Shown in pieces: positions 30,627 through 38,363 of a stretch of DNA of 38,363 nucleotides (its first letter is position 1; each line of letters begins with the position of its first letter). A program made the translations under genes and the position numbers. The notes under the pieces were generated by a model. That model ran no database searches. It saw only the letters and a program-made list of their open reading frames with translations, and was not told the origin of the DNA. Source of the stretch: RGIG7378 sp045588325 (lineage in GTDB: Bacteria > Bacillota > Clostridia > RGIG7378); NCBI GenBank assembly GCA_045588325.1, contig JAZNEA010000085.1, positions 1-38,363 on the forward strand. The letters run 5' to 3'.

Positions 30627-32255
30627 CTACACCAACTCGTAGTCTGCTTCAATGTCGAGTAGGACAGTAATAACCTGTTCAAAAACTCCTTCGGTATCGG
30701 GAACGACAAATATAGAGTTAGGCGTATCGGCAACATTCTTGGCCTCAGTCAGGCTCAGGCCACACAGCTCCTGGAGCATTTTTAGCAATTTAAGCTTGTG
30801 GTTCCCGGGGCCGAATAAAACAATCCTTGTTACATAATCCTCTTCGTCGTCGCCAGCAGAGCTTGCGGGGAGTTCTACATCGCGATCCATGGTGAGTTCC
30901 CTGTCAATTTCTGCAATCCTGTCTTTTAGACGGGTTATTTTTCGCTCAACGGAGGTTTGTTTGCTGTTGTAGGCGCTCTGTGCAGAAGAGATCTTGGCCT
31001 TCAGCAAAAGGATCTCTTCGTTGAGCTTTTTCTTTTCTTTGCCTGCGAACAGTCCCAGAGATGACAGCTTGGCGTTGGCGAGTGTGAGCTCGGACTGGGC
31101 CTCTTGCAGTGCCTTGCGTTCGGGGGAGGTTTCCAGTTCGGCGCGTTCTCTCTGGATGTTGGCGTTCAGCTTTACCTTCTCCAGGTCCAGCTCGTCCTTT
31201 CTGTCGGCGTTGGCATCCCAGTAGGCTTTGATGCGAGCCTGCTTTTCGGCCTCCTTTTGGGCGCGCTCGGCGCGGAGCTTTGAGTTTACCCTTCTTTCGA
31301 TGGCGCTGAGCTTATCGAGTTGGCTTCTGATTGCGTCAGCCTCCCAGCTCGTGGATGTAAAGATGGGCTCCAGGGTGTGTGAATAGGTGGAGCTGTCCAC
31401 ATAGTATTGTCCGGAGAGGTATGTCCTGCTGGAGGTGCTGGAGGTGCCGAACCAGCGCTTGGCACTCTTGACAGCGTTAAGGTAGTCCCTGTAGGCAGAT
31501 ACGTATGCCATAATGCCATTGCTCACGTCCACACCCTTTTGCTCGTTAAATGAAGCGCATTTGTCCAAAAAGTCAAAGGTGCTGCTGTTGTTTCTTAGCA
31601 CGTACCTGACGTTGTCGATGGTGTGATCAAAGTCGCGGTTAAACCTATCATCCCTGGACGGGCGATTGCTCTGTTCTTTGTTGCAGGCCTTCTTAAAGTC
31701 CTCAACATATTTTCTTTCAGAATCCGTCCTCTTCTTAAGAGAGCTGGCTACCATTTTGTTTGCCGCGTTGGGGCAAAAAGCAAGGAGTGTTTCTGCTCCT
31801 TCCACACCGCTTACGTTGGCAAAGTGGTCCTCTGCAAATCTAAGTGCTCGTTGTCGGGCGTCTTCTGTCGTTGCAGTGCCGTAGTACTCACGGAAGAACT
31901 CCGCGGCCTCTGGCATGGTAGAAGCCTGAATCTTAATCTCCCAGGCCTGGCTGTTCCCAAAGTCTGCAGACAGAACCTTGTCACATTCCTCACATGCGCC
32001 CTGTGGATTCTTATTGGCCAGGTGCATCTGGGCCATCTTGAGGGTGCTGGGAATCCAGGATGGGGCGGCGGAAGCGGCAGGAGCAGGGGCAGACACAGGA
32101 GCAGGGGCAGACACAGGAGTGCCATTGTCCGGGCCAGCCTTGATCATCTCCCTAAGGGATTCCATGGAGTATGTCATGCCGCAGGAAGTGCAAACAGCGC
32201 TACCTCCGGGCCTCATCTCAATAACACCACCACAAAGATCGCATTTAATAGACAT
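30627..32255 (-). CDS. Zinc-ribbon, coiled-coil protein with C-terminal L7/L12-CTD-like domain
   Basis: A 542-residue soluble protein. It opens with a zinc ribbon (Cys5, 8, 22, 25), followed by an Ala/Pro-rich linker (about 45-70), a helical region of about 250 residues, a long charged coiled coil (about 325-455) and a final domain of about 70 residues (GPGNHKLKLLKMLQELCGLSLTEAKN in two runs) that looks like the ribosomal L7/L12 C-terminal fold, known in other proteins to bind partners. I do not recognise the family. ATG 32255 follows GGAGGTAAC; five upstream codons are not used. It is divergent from, and perhaps functionally linked to, the DUF6273-like gene. Confidence 0.78.
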   Translation of the reverse strand: MSIKCDLCGGVIEMRPGGSAVCTSCGMTYSMESLREMIKAGPDNGTPVSAPAPVSAPAPAASAAPSWIPSTLKMAQMHLANKNPQGACEECDKVLSADFGNSQAWEIKIQASTMPEAAEFFREYYGTATTEDARQRALRFAEDHFANVSGVEGAETLLAFCPNAANKMVASSLKKRTDSERKYVEDFKKACNKEQSNRPSRDDRFNRDFDHTIDNVRYVLRNNSSTFDFLDKCASFNEQKGVDVSNGIMAYVSAYRDYLNAVKSAKRWFGTSSTSSRTYLSGQYYVDSSTYSHTLEPIFTSTSWEADAIRSQLDKLSAIERRVNSKLRAERAQKEAEKQARIKAYWDANADRKDELDLEKVKLNANIQRERAELETSPERKALQEAQSELTLANAKLSSLGLFAGKEKKKLNEEILLLKAKISSAQSAYNSKQTSVERKITRLKDRIAEIDRELTMDRDVELPASSAGDDEEDYVTRIVLFGPGNHKLKLLKMLQELCGLSLTEAKNVADTPNSIFVVPDTEGVFEQVITVLLDIEADYELV

Positions 32256-32285
32256 TTTTGTTACCTCCAATTTGTATGTGCTTTA

Positions 32286-32314
32286 ATTATACAAATTAAT
32301 GGGACAGATGTTAA
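32286..32314 (-). promoter_or_regulatory. Promoter of the zinc-ribbon gene
   Basis: TTAACA (minus, 32309-32314), 17 bp, TATAAT (minus, 32286-32291), a near-consensus sigma-A promoter 31 bases before ATG 32255. Confidence 0.75.
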
Positions 32315-32332
32315 TAAGGGGAGTAAAAAAGG

Positions 32333-32362
32333 TTGTTTGCACAGGTCCGTGGTTGGTATAAT
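32333..32362 (+). promoter_or_regulatory. Promoter of the DUF6273-like gene
   Basis: TTGTTT (32333-32338), 18 bp, perfect TATAAT (32357-32362) with extended -10 TGG directly before it, 27 bases from ATG 32390. Confidence 0.72.
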
Positions 32363-32389
32363 GTCGAAAAGACGAGACAGGAGGAACGT

Positions 32390-33496
32390 ATGTCAGACAT
32401 TTTAGATTCAGTAAAAAAGGACGAAATATACGAAGACGCCATAGGCATGATGTTTGGCGAGGCTACCGAACCCTACGAATATGCTGTTATGCGCCTGGAG
32501 ACTATCCTTGGATGGAGAGATGCAGATGCCAAGATTGAGGAGTGTTATGCAAAAATCCGCCAGATCAAGGAAAGGAAGGCACAGGAGACAAGCGAGGCAA
32601 CAGAGAGGGCAAACCTAGAAAGGGAGCAGCAGCGCATTAAGGCGGCCAAGGAGGCCAAGCAGGGGAGAGTGATCGCTGCGGTGATTGCTGTTGTCGTAAT
32701 TGCGGCCCTGGTATGGGGTATTTCCGCATTGGTAAAACTGTTCACGCAGACTATTCCTAACAACAAGTACGAAAGTGCCATGACCCTTATTACAGAGGGA
32801 GATTATTTACAGGCATATGACATTTTGGTTGGCCTTAAGGACTTTAAGGACAGCAAGGCTCAGGCAGAGTCCATCCTGCTGGATTGCAAAAAGCAGACAA
32901 TTCGTGAGGCAGAGGTGGGCAGCTATATCAAGTTTGGCAAGTATGAGCAGGACGATAACAAAGGCAACGGCGACGAAGATATAGAGTGGCTGGTGCTGGC
33001 CAGAGAGGGAGACAAGGTGCTGGTAATCAGCAGATATGGTCTGGAGCATCTGGCATATAATCAGACTGGTGAGTCATGCACATGGGAGACAAGCTCACTG
33101 CGCCAGTGGTTAAACGGCGAATTTTACAACGATGCATTTTCGGATTGGGAAAAGGAATTCATTCCAGTTACCACAGTGACGGCCGAGGACAACGGTTCTT
33201 ACGACCAGGAGGCAGGAAACGACACCCAGGACAAGGTGTTCTTGCTGAGCATTGGCGAGAAAGAAACATATTTTAAGAACCTTTCTGGGTCTGCCAGATT
33301 AAAGGGAACTACCTACACCAACGAGAAGATGAACAGGTCCACATCCAATTACCTGGACTGGTGGCTGCGCTCACCTGGGTACAACTCCGTGACAGCAGCA
33401 TTCGTTGGGGAATTTGGTGGAGTTCATGAAGCTGGATATGGCGTGGACGACATGTTCTGTGCTGTGCGTCCAGCATTATGGATAGAATGCGAATAA
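32390..33496 (+). CDS. Membrane-anchored DUF6273-like protein
   Basis: A 368-residue protein: cytoplasmic helical N-terminus with a TPR-like stretch and charged coiled coil (1-92), one membrane helix (about 94-117), a second TPR-like segment outside (126-168) and a C-terminal domain from about 176. That domain has GSYIKFGKYEQD, SLRQWLNGEFY, WWLRSPG and AVRPALW motifs, as in DUF6273 proteins common in Clostridia; function unknown. ATG 32390 follows AGGAGGAAC; a longer in-frame start lies in the promoter. It is divergent from the zinc-ribbon gene and ends at a hairpin terminator. Confidence 0.8.
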   Translation: MSDILDSVKKDEIYEDAIGMMFGEATEPYEYAVMRLETILGWRDADAKIEECYAKIRQIKERKAQETSEATERANLEREQQRIKAAKEAKQGRVIAAVIAVVVIAALVWGISALVKLFTQTIPNNKYESAMTLITEGDYLQAYDILVGLKDFKDSKAQAESILLDCKKQTIREAEVGSYIKFGKYEQDDNKGNGDEDIEWLVLAREGDKVLVISRYGLEHLAYNQTGESCTWETSSLRQWLNGEFYNDAFSDWEKEFIPVTTVTAEDNGSYDQEAGNDTQDKVFLLSIGEKETYFKNLSGSARLKGTTYTNEKMNRSTSNYLDWWLRSPGYNSVTAAFVGEFGGVHEAGYGVDDMFCAVRPALWIECE

Positions 33497-33508
33497 TTGC
33501 AAATAACT

Positions 33509-33578
33509 AATAGTGAAGAGGGCGAGTTGACGCAAAAATTTACATAAAACGTCATCGTCAAACCCCTTCACTATTTTG
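33509..33578 (+). terminator. Terminator after the DUF6273-like gene
   Basis: A 10-bp outer stem (33509-33518 with 33566-33575) encloses a TTGACG/CGTCAA-type inner pairing, followed by a short T run that is also the -35 of the next promoter. Its left arm resembles the AGTGAAGAG units of the dispersed repeats. Confidence 0.6.
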
Positions 33579-33604
33579 CTTTATCCGACAAATTATAATA
33601 TAAT
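33576..33604 (+). promoter_or_regulatory. Promoter of the hydrogenase operon
   Basis: TTGCTT (33576-33581), 17 bp, TATAAT (33599-33604). The -35 abuts the preceding terminator stem. The leader is about 65 nt. Confidence 0.65.
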
Positions 33605-33675
33605 GGTCTACGTATGCAGACATTTCCGTGTTTGCGTCGTCACGAGATTAAATAAATACTGAGAGGTAAAGTATT

Positions 33676-33918
33676 ATGCTTAAAATTACAGTTTGTATCG
33701 GAAGTTCCTGCCACATCAAGGGATCTCGCCAGGTAGTAGAGCAGCTCCAGTCTTTGATTGCGGAGAACAACATCGGAGACAAGGTAGAGCTTGGCGGCAC
33801 ATTCTGCATGGGCAAGTGTCAGCAGGGCGTCTGTGTAACAGTGAACGACGAGTTTCATTCAGTTACACCCGACAATGTAGGAGAGTTCTTCGCAAACGAA
33901 GTTCTTGCAAAGGCATAA
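33676..33918 (+). CDS. Thioredoxin-like [2Fe-2S] ferredoxin (NuoE/HydC C-terminal-like), first copy
   Basis: An 80-residue stand-alone domain with Cys7, 12, 44 and 48 in the order of NuoE-type thioredoxin-like [2Fe-2S] ferredoxins (C-x4-C, C-x3-C). Larger relatives are subunits of electron-bifurcating [FeFe] hydrogenases and complex I. It should be an electron carrier or a module for the sensory hydrogenase encoded two genes downstream. GAGAGG precedes ATG 33676. A second, similar gene follows after three bases. Cys53 is extra relative to that copy. Confidence 0.82.
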   Translation: MLKITVCIGSSCHIKGSRQVVEQLQSLIAENNIGDKVELGGTFCMGKCQQGVCVTVNDEFHSVTPDNVGEFFANEVLAKA

Positions 33919-33921
33919 ATT

Positions 33922-34185
33922 ATGTTGATAGTTCAGGTTTGCGTCGGTTCATCTTGTTATATAAAGGGATCACAGGATATAGTGGAACTTTTGCAAAATG
34001 CTGTGGCTGAATATCACATAGAGGACGAAATCGTGCTTTCAGGTAGCTTTTGCGTCGGAAAGTGCAATCGCCAGGGAGTCACCGTTCAGGTGAACGACGA
34101 GGTTCACGTTGGTGTGACAAGAGAAAATTTCAGAGAATTTTTCAAGAACAATATACTTGACGTTATCGAGAGAGAAAGGAAGTGA
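33922..34185 (+). CDS. Thioredoxin-like [2Fe-2S] ferredoxin, second copy
   Basis: An 87-residue protein sharing the first gene's layout (VGSSCYIKGS, GSFCVGKC; Cys7, 12, 44, 48 at the same positions), evidently a tandem duplicate that has diverged and gained a basic C-terminal helix. It probably carries electrons to or from HydS. The stop lies 5 bases before the preferred start of the hydrogenase gene, so the products are likely made together. Confidence 0.82.
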   Translation: MLIVQVCVGSSCYIKGSQDIVELLQNAVAEYHIEDEIVLSGSFCVGKCNRQGVTVQVNDEVHVGVTRENFREFFKNNILDVIERERK

Positions 34186-34190
34186 CGCTT

Positions 34191-35870
34191 GTGGCAAATT
34201 GCTTGACACTTAAGAAATCAAACTGCAAAAACTGCTATAAATGTATCCGTCACTGCCCCGTAAAGGCGATCCGCTTTTCTGCTAACCAGGCACATATTAT
34301 TGGCAACGAGTGCATTTTGTGCGGCAACTGCTTTGTAGTGTGCCCCCAAAATGCAAAGGAAATAGTTGATAGCACCGAGAAGGTGCGAGTTTTGCTCCAG
34401 AGTGGAGACCCGGTTGTGGTCAGTTTGGCCCCTTCATTTATTGGCAATTACGAGGGAGTGGGTATCGAATCCATGCGCCGCGCCTTGATGAAGTTGGGAT
34501 TCCATGACGTGGAGGAGACCGCTATAGGAGCTACAATCGTTAAGAATGAGTACGAGCGCATGTTGCGCCAGGAGGATAGAGAGGTCATCATCTCATCATG
34601 TTGTCACTCCATCAATCTGCTTATTCAGAAGTATTATCCTTCATGCCTTGAGTATTTGGCAGACGTCATGTCTCCTATGCAGGCTCACAGTGTCGATATT
34701 AAGAAGCGAATGCCAAATGCCAAGACTGTATTCATAGGACCCTGTGTTGCCAAGAAGGATGAGGCAGAGTATTACGAGGGTATCGTGGATGCTGTTCTTA
34801 CATATGAGGAACTTACCAAGTGGCTAAATGCCGAGGGCATCGAACTGGAAAAGGAAGTGGATGTCACTCCTGAGAGCCGCGCCAGATTCTTCCCCACTAC
34901 AGGCGGTGTACTTAAGACCATGACACAGAACGCTCCCGGATACACATATATAGCCATTGACGGAGTTGAGAATTGCATGGCAGCTCTAAAAGATATCGAA
35001 CGTGGCAAGATCAAAAAGTGCTTTATCGAGATGTCCGCCTGCGTGGGCAGCTGTATCGGTGGCCCCGCTATGGAGAAACTCCAGGATGCATCCCCGATCA
35101 AGGACCAAATCACCATATCCAAGTATGCGGGCGAGCGCGACTTTGATGTGGACCAGCCAGCCCCAATGAGCCTCAAAAAGAACTTTACCATGATTGAGCG
35201 TAAGTTGGCGGAGCCCTCGGAGATTGAGATTATGTCAGTTCTCCGTCAGATGGGCAAGTTTAAGGCCTCGGATGAACTCAACTGTGGTTCTTGCGGATAT
35301 AATTCTTGCCGCGATAAGGCTATTGCGATTATCCATGGTAAGGCTGAGATTTCCATGTGCCTGCCGTTCCTGAAGGACAAGGCCGAGAGTTTCTCAGATA
35401 CCATAGTTAAGAATACACCTAACGGACTCATCGTTCTTAACGAGAATCTCGAGGTGCAGCAGATTAATGCAGCTGCCCGCAAGATTATGAATATCAGAGC
35501 AGAGTCTGACGTATTGGGTGAGCCGGTTGTGCGAATACTGGATCCGAACGTGTTCCTGCAGGCTAAGAACAGCGGCAGAGGCATACGCAACCAACGTACA
35601 TATCTGGCTGAATATAAGAGATATATAGAGCAGACAGTTATTTACGATCCGGAGTCGCGTCTGTTGGTAGGCATCATGAGAGATGTTACCGATGACGAGG
35701 CCGCAAGAGAGAAAAAGTCTCGCATCAACAAGCACACGGTGGAGGTTGCCGATAGCGTTGTTGAGAGACAGATGAGGATCGTTCAGGAGATCGCATCATT
35801 GCTCGGAGAGACAGCAGCAGAGACCAAGATCGCATTGACAAAACTAAAGGAGTCCATTGACGATGAATGA
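34191..35870 (+). CDS. Group-C sensory [FeFe] hydrogenase (HydS-like) with PAS domain
   Basis: A 559-residue protein: two N-terminal [4Fe-4S] motifs (Cys12-22, Cys41-51), a compact H-cluster domain (about 70-330) with SSCCHS (Cys137/138), GPCVAKKD (Cys185) and MSACVGSC (Cys284, 288), an additional [4Fe-4S] domain (Cys365, 368, 373, 390), a PAS domain (about 405-500) and a C-terminal helix. This order is that of group C [FeFe] hydrogenases, thought to sense H2 or redox state and not to be main catalysts. GTG 34191 is preferred (AGGAAG 8 bases upstream); GTG 34182 overlaps the previous stop but sits too close to the site. The stop overlaps the phosphatase gene. Confidence 0.88.
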   Translation: MANCLTLKKSNCKNCYKCIRHCPVKAIRFSANQAHIIGNECILCGNCFVVCPQNAKEIVDSTEKVRVLLQSGDPVVVSLAPSFIGNYEGVGIESMRRALMKLGFHDVEETAIGATIVKNEYERMLRQEDREVIISSCCHSINLLIQKYYPSCLEYLADVMSPMQAHSVDIKKRMPNAKTVFIGPCVAKKDEAEYYEGIVDAVLTYEELTKWLNAEGIELEKEVDVTPESRARFFPTTGGVLKTMTQNAPGYTYIAIDGVENCMAALKDIERGKIKKCFIEMSACVGSCIGGPAMEKLQDASPIKDQITISKYAGERDFDVDQPAPMSLKKNFTMIERKLAEPSEIEIMSVLRQMGKFKASDELNCGSCGYNSCRDKAIAIIHGKAEISMCLPFLKDKAESFSDTIVKNTPNGLIVLNENLEVQQINAAARKIMNIRAESDVLGEPVVRILDPNVFLQAKNSGRGIRNQRTYLAEYKRYIEQTVIYDPESRLLVGIMRDVTDDEAAREKKSRINKHTVEVADSVVERQMRIVQEIASLLGETAAETKIALTKLKESIDDE

Positions 35871-37035
35871 TCTTTGCGCAGATATTGGATACAAGAGCAT
35901 TAATCATGTGGGAGAGGAACTTTGCGGCGACCATGTCGACATTGTTGAGCAGAGCGAGGAGTCCACAGTTATCGTTGTAGCTGATGGTCTGGGCAGCGGA
36001 GTTAAGGCCAGCATTCTGTCCACACTTACCTCAAAGATCATTTCCACAATGATGGCGGCAGGCCTCCCCGTGGAGGAGTGTGTGTCTACAATTGCAGCAA
36101 CGCTCCCTGTATGTTCAGTCCGTGGCGTGGCATACTCCACATTTACGATTATTCATTTGTTGAATAACGAGACAGCCGAGATCATTCAGTACGATAATCC
36201 GCACGTTATTATCATTAGAAATTTCGAGCAGTATGATTATCCCAAGACTGAGATGAACATCGGCGGCAAAAAAATATACAAATCCACCATAAAGTTGCAG
36301 GAGGATGACGTATTTATCGCTATGAGCGATGGATGCCCCCATGCAGGTATGGGAGGCAAGTATAATTTTGGCTGGAGACGAGAGGAAATTGCGGAGTATA
36401 TGCAGGCGCTGGTTGCCGGAGGGTATACAGCAAAAAATCTTTCCACCATGCTGGTCGATGAGTGTGACAATCTCTATGGACACAAGCCTGGAGACGATAC
36501 CACGGCATGTGTGGTTAAGATTCGCAAGAGAGAGCCTATGAACATCCTGTTCGGACCGCCCTCAAACCGAGACGATGCAGAACGTATGATGTCCCTGTTC
36601 TTCTCAAAGGAGGGAAAGCACATCATATGCGGAGGAACAACATCGTCCATAGCAGCTAAATACCTGGGCAAGCCACTAAAGGCCAGCATAAGTTTTGAAC
36701 GCAGCGACATACCGCCGATTGCCTCAATCGAGGGGGTAGACCTGGTAACAGAGGGCGTTATCACAATGAACAAGGTCATTCAGTATGCAAAGGACTACTT
36801 AGGAGAAAATGCTCTTTATGAGGATTGGAACTTTAAGAAGGACGGAGCATCTCTGATCAGCCGCCTGCTGTTCGAAGAGGCTACAGACATTAATTTTTAT
36901 GTGGGAAGGGCCATAAACCCAGCCCACCAAAACCCGGATCTTCCGATTAACTTTAACATAAAGATGAACCTGGTAGACGAATTATCCGCCTGCCTGAGGA
37001 AGATGGGCAAACGAATCAAAGTAAGTTATTTTTAG
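35863..37035 (+). CDS. SpoIIE/PP2C-type serine phosphatase with extra C-terminal domain
   Basis: A 390-residue protein. Residues about 1-220 form a SpoIIE-like PP2C domain with metal-binding acidic motifs GDHVDIVE, VVADGLGSG, MSDGCPHAG and PGDDTTACV. About 165 additional residues follow without recognised fold. Such phosphatases are regularly encoded next to group C hydrogenases and are thought to convert the sensor signal into dephosphorylation of a target. ATG 35863 uses AAAGGAG ten bases upstream; a TTG at 35857 is possible. It overlaps the HydS stop by 8 bases, indicating coupled translation. Confidence 0.87.
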   Translation: MNDLCADIGYKSINHVGEELCGDHVDIVEQSEESTVIVVADGLGSGVKASILSTLTSKIISTMMAAGLPVEECVSTIAATLPVCSVRGVAYSTFTIIHLLNNETAEIIQYDNPHVIIIRNFEQYDYPKTEMNIGGKKIYKSTIKLQEDDVFIAMSDGCPHAGMGGKYNFGWRREEIAEYMQALVAGGYTAKNLSTMLVDECDNLYGHKPGDDTTACVVKIRKREPMNILFGPPSNRDDAERMMSLFFSKEGKHIICGGTTSSIAAKYLGKPLKASISFERSDIPPIASIEGVDLVTEGVITMNKVIQYAKDYLGENALYEDWNFKKDGASLISRLLFEEATDINFYVGRAINPAHQNPDLPINFNIKMNLVDELSACLRKMGKRIKVSYF

Positions 37036-37051
37036 TATTGGAGAGTGAAAT

Positions 37052-37999
37052 ATGAAGAGGAAAGTAACAATCATAGGTGCAGGATCCGTAGGTGCTACAA
37101 CCGCATTTGCCTTGCTTGCACGTAATGCAGCATCAGAGGTTGTATTGATCGACATCAATACAGAGAAGTCCTTGGGCGAGGCTCTGGATATCAAGCAGGC
37201 TACACCCTTCATGGAGAACTGCGACATTTATGCCGGCAGCTACGTGGATGCAGTAGATTCTGATGTAGTTATCATCACCTCAGGTGTTGGTAGAAAGCCT
37301 GGTCAGACCAGATTGGAGTTAGTTCAGATCAATGTAGGCATCATCAAGAGCATTTCTAAGGAGATTGTAAAGTACGCTCCCAATGCCCTTTATATTATCG
37401 TTGCTAACCCTGTTGACATTCTGACATATGCATTCCAGAAGTATACTGGCCTGCCTAAGAATCAGGTGTTTGGAACAGGTACAGTTCTCGATACACTTCG
37501 TCTGCGCACTCGCCTGGCTGAGATTTACAATGTAAACAAGCAGCAGGTACACGCCAATGTTCTCGGAGAGCACGGAGACACATCATTTGTAGCATGGTCA
37601 ACAGCAACAATTGCAGGCGTTCCTCTGGATGAGTACCGCGAGTCCATTGCAACATCCTATAGCATTCCTACAGAGTACACTCGCGAGGACGTTGAGAATT
37701 ACGTAAGAAAGTCTGGCGGTAAGATCATTGCACGTAAAGGCAGCACCGTTTACGGCATTGGTATGACCAGCACACACATTGTTAAGACCCTGAGCGGCAA
37801 CGCAGAGACGGCCTTGACAGTATCATCCCTGCACGAGGGCGAATATGGAATCAGCGACGTGTGTCTGAGTTCACTGTCTTTGGTGGATTCTCGCGGAGTA
37901 AAATCCATCATTACACAGAAGTTGACAGATGAGGAACTCCAGAGGTTGCATGCATCTGCAGAGGCCCTCAAGGCAGTTATTAAAGGTGCTGATATTTAA
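37052..37999 (+). CDS. Second malate/lactate dehydrogenase-family enzyme with Arg at the specificity site
   Basis: A 315-residue enzyme close in layout to the one at 15365: GAGSVG motif, Asp34 for NAD, GEHGDTS catalytic histidine, and GRKPGQTR with Arg81 at the position that is Gln in lactate dehydrogenases, so malate dehydrogenase is the likely activity. It lies between the phosphatase and the group-B hydrogenase, not with fumarase. It may poise NADH with the hydrogenase system or serve a different direction of flux. The start ATG 37052 has GGAG upstream and lies 16 bases after the phosphatase stop. Confidence 0.75.
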   Translation: MKRKVTIIGAGSVGATTAFALLARNAASEVVLIDINTEKSLGEALDIKQATPFMENCDIYAGSYVDAVDSDVVIITSGVGRKPGQTRLELVQINVGIIKSISKEIVKYAPNALYIIVANPVDILTYAFQKYTGLPKNQVFGTGTVLDTLRLRTRLAEIYNVNKQQVHANVLGEHGDTSFVAWSTATIAGVPLDEYRESIATSYSIPTEYTREDVENYVRKSGGKIIARKGSTVYGIGMTSTHIVKTLSGNAETALTVSSLHEGEYGISDVCLSSLSLVDSRGVKSIITQKLTDEELQRLHASAEALKAVIKGADI

Positions 38000-38010
38000 A
38001 GGAGCAGAAA

Positions 38011-38363
38011 ATGAGAAAATTTGATACCAAGGTACAACATCTTAAGTACAAGGTATTGCGTGAGGTGGCTCGTCTTGCTTGGAGCGATACTTTGCTTGAG
38101 AAGGTTTTAGACATTCCCAAAACCCTCATTCCCGGAAACGAGCCCACCATGCGCTGTTGTGTATACAAGGAGCGCGCTATTCTTGGCGAGAGAGTTAAGC
38201 TGGCCATGGGTGGAGACAAGAGCATGGAGAACATTATCCAGGTTATAGACATTGCCTGTGATGAATGCCCTGTTGGAGGCTATGAGGTAACTAATGCCTG
38301 CCGTGGCTGTCTGGCTCACCGTTGCGAGGATGTGTGCAGATTTGGCGCTATCACTTTTGATCA
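38011..38363 (+). CDS. N-terminus of a group-B-like [FeFe] hydrogenase (3' truncated by window edge)
   Basis: The first 117 residues are visible. The N-terminus has a helical region followed by a dense cysteine cluster (CDECPVGG, NACRGCLAHRCEDVCRFGA) that resembles the ferredoxin-like region of group B [FeFe] hydrogenases; the H-cluster domain lies beyond the edge. It is probably a ferredoxin-linked cytoplasmic hydrogenase, co-transcribed with HydS and the phosphatase that may regulate it. AAAGGAG precedes ATG 38011, which is 11 bases after the dehydrogenase stop. Confidence 0.75.
   Translation, partial: MRKFDTKVQHLKYKVLREVARLAWSDTLLEKVLDIPKTLIPGNEPTMRCCVYKERAILGERVKLAMGGDKSMENIIQVIDIACDECPVGGYEVTNACRGCLAHRCEDVCRFGAITFD

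Overview
The window reads as a chromosomal segment of a strictly anaerobic, fermentative member of the Clostridia (Firmicutes). Supporting features are purine-rich Shine-Dalgarno sites (AGGAGG type), many Rho-independent terminators, HdrABC/Flx electron-transfer genes, a sensory [FeFe] hydrogenase and a DUF6273-like protein. No quinone-linked or membrane-anchored respiratory subunit is seen. I cannot place it below class level. I see no tRNA, rRNA, CRISPR array, transposase or phage gene.

Layout. 1-4.1 kb holds the C-terminus of a Pro/Thr-rich surface protein, tcdA, an S51-type peptidase, an MgtC-like protein and a MATE transporter. 4.1-7.3 kb (minus strand) holds a small membrane protein, a metallo-beta-lactamase-fold hydrolase and a KdpDE-like two-component pair whose kinase has a degenerate ATP-binding domain. 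7.4-7.6 kb (minus) holds a candidate stand-alone structured RNA of about 195 nt with its own promoter and terminator. 7.77-9.64 kb holds a ferredoxin:thioredoxin-reductase-like protein, thioredoxin and a hybrid histidine kinase. 9.7-10.03 kb is a terminator-rich leader. 10.1-14.9 kb is a complete Liv-type amino-acid ABC operon.

15.4-27.9 kb is the centrepiece, apparently one operon: malate dehydrogenase, fumarase, HdrBCA, four Flx-type proteins (MvhD-like, two iron-sulfur proteins, an NAD(P)H/FAD/[2Fe-2S] reductase), a FrdB-like iron-sulfur protein, a FrdA-like flavoprotein and an AspT/SucE-family exchanger. It encodes oxaloacetate to malate to fumarate to succinate with a dedicated cytoplasmic NADH-oxidising, probably electron-bifurcating module and a likely dicarboxylate carrier. 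This is the best candidate for an under-described system: soluble fumarate reduction coupled to ferredoxin reduction.

28-33.5 kb carries an L,D-transpeptidase lipoprotein, a LysR regulator divergent from a small membrane protein, and a divergent pair: a zinc-ribbon/coiled-coil protein ending in an L7/L12-CTD-like domain, and a membrane-anchored DUF6273-like protein. 33.6-38.4 kb is a hydrogenase operon: two small thioredoxin-like [2Fe-2S] ferredoxins, a group-C sensory [FeFe] hydrogenase with PAS domain, a SpoIIE/PP2C-type phosphatase, a second malate-dehydrogenase-like enzyme and the start of a group-B-like [FeFe] hydrogenase.

The common theme is ferredoxin/NADH redox balance: bifurcating fumarate reduction could make reduced ferredoxin, hydrogenase could dispose of it, FTR/thioredoxin could read it out, and HydS plus phosphatase could sense it. 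A dispersed purine/pyrimidine-rich repeat family occurs in at least three, perhaps four, intergenic gaps.
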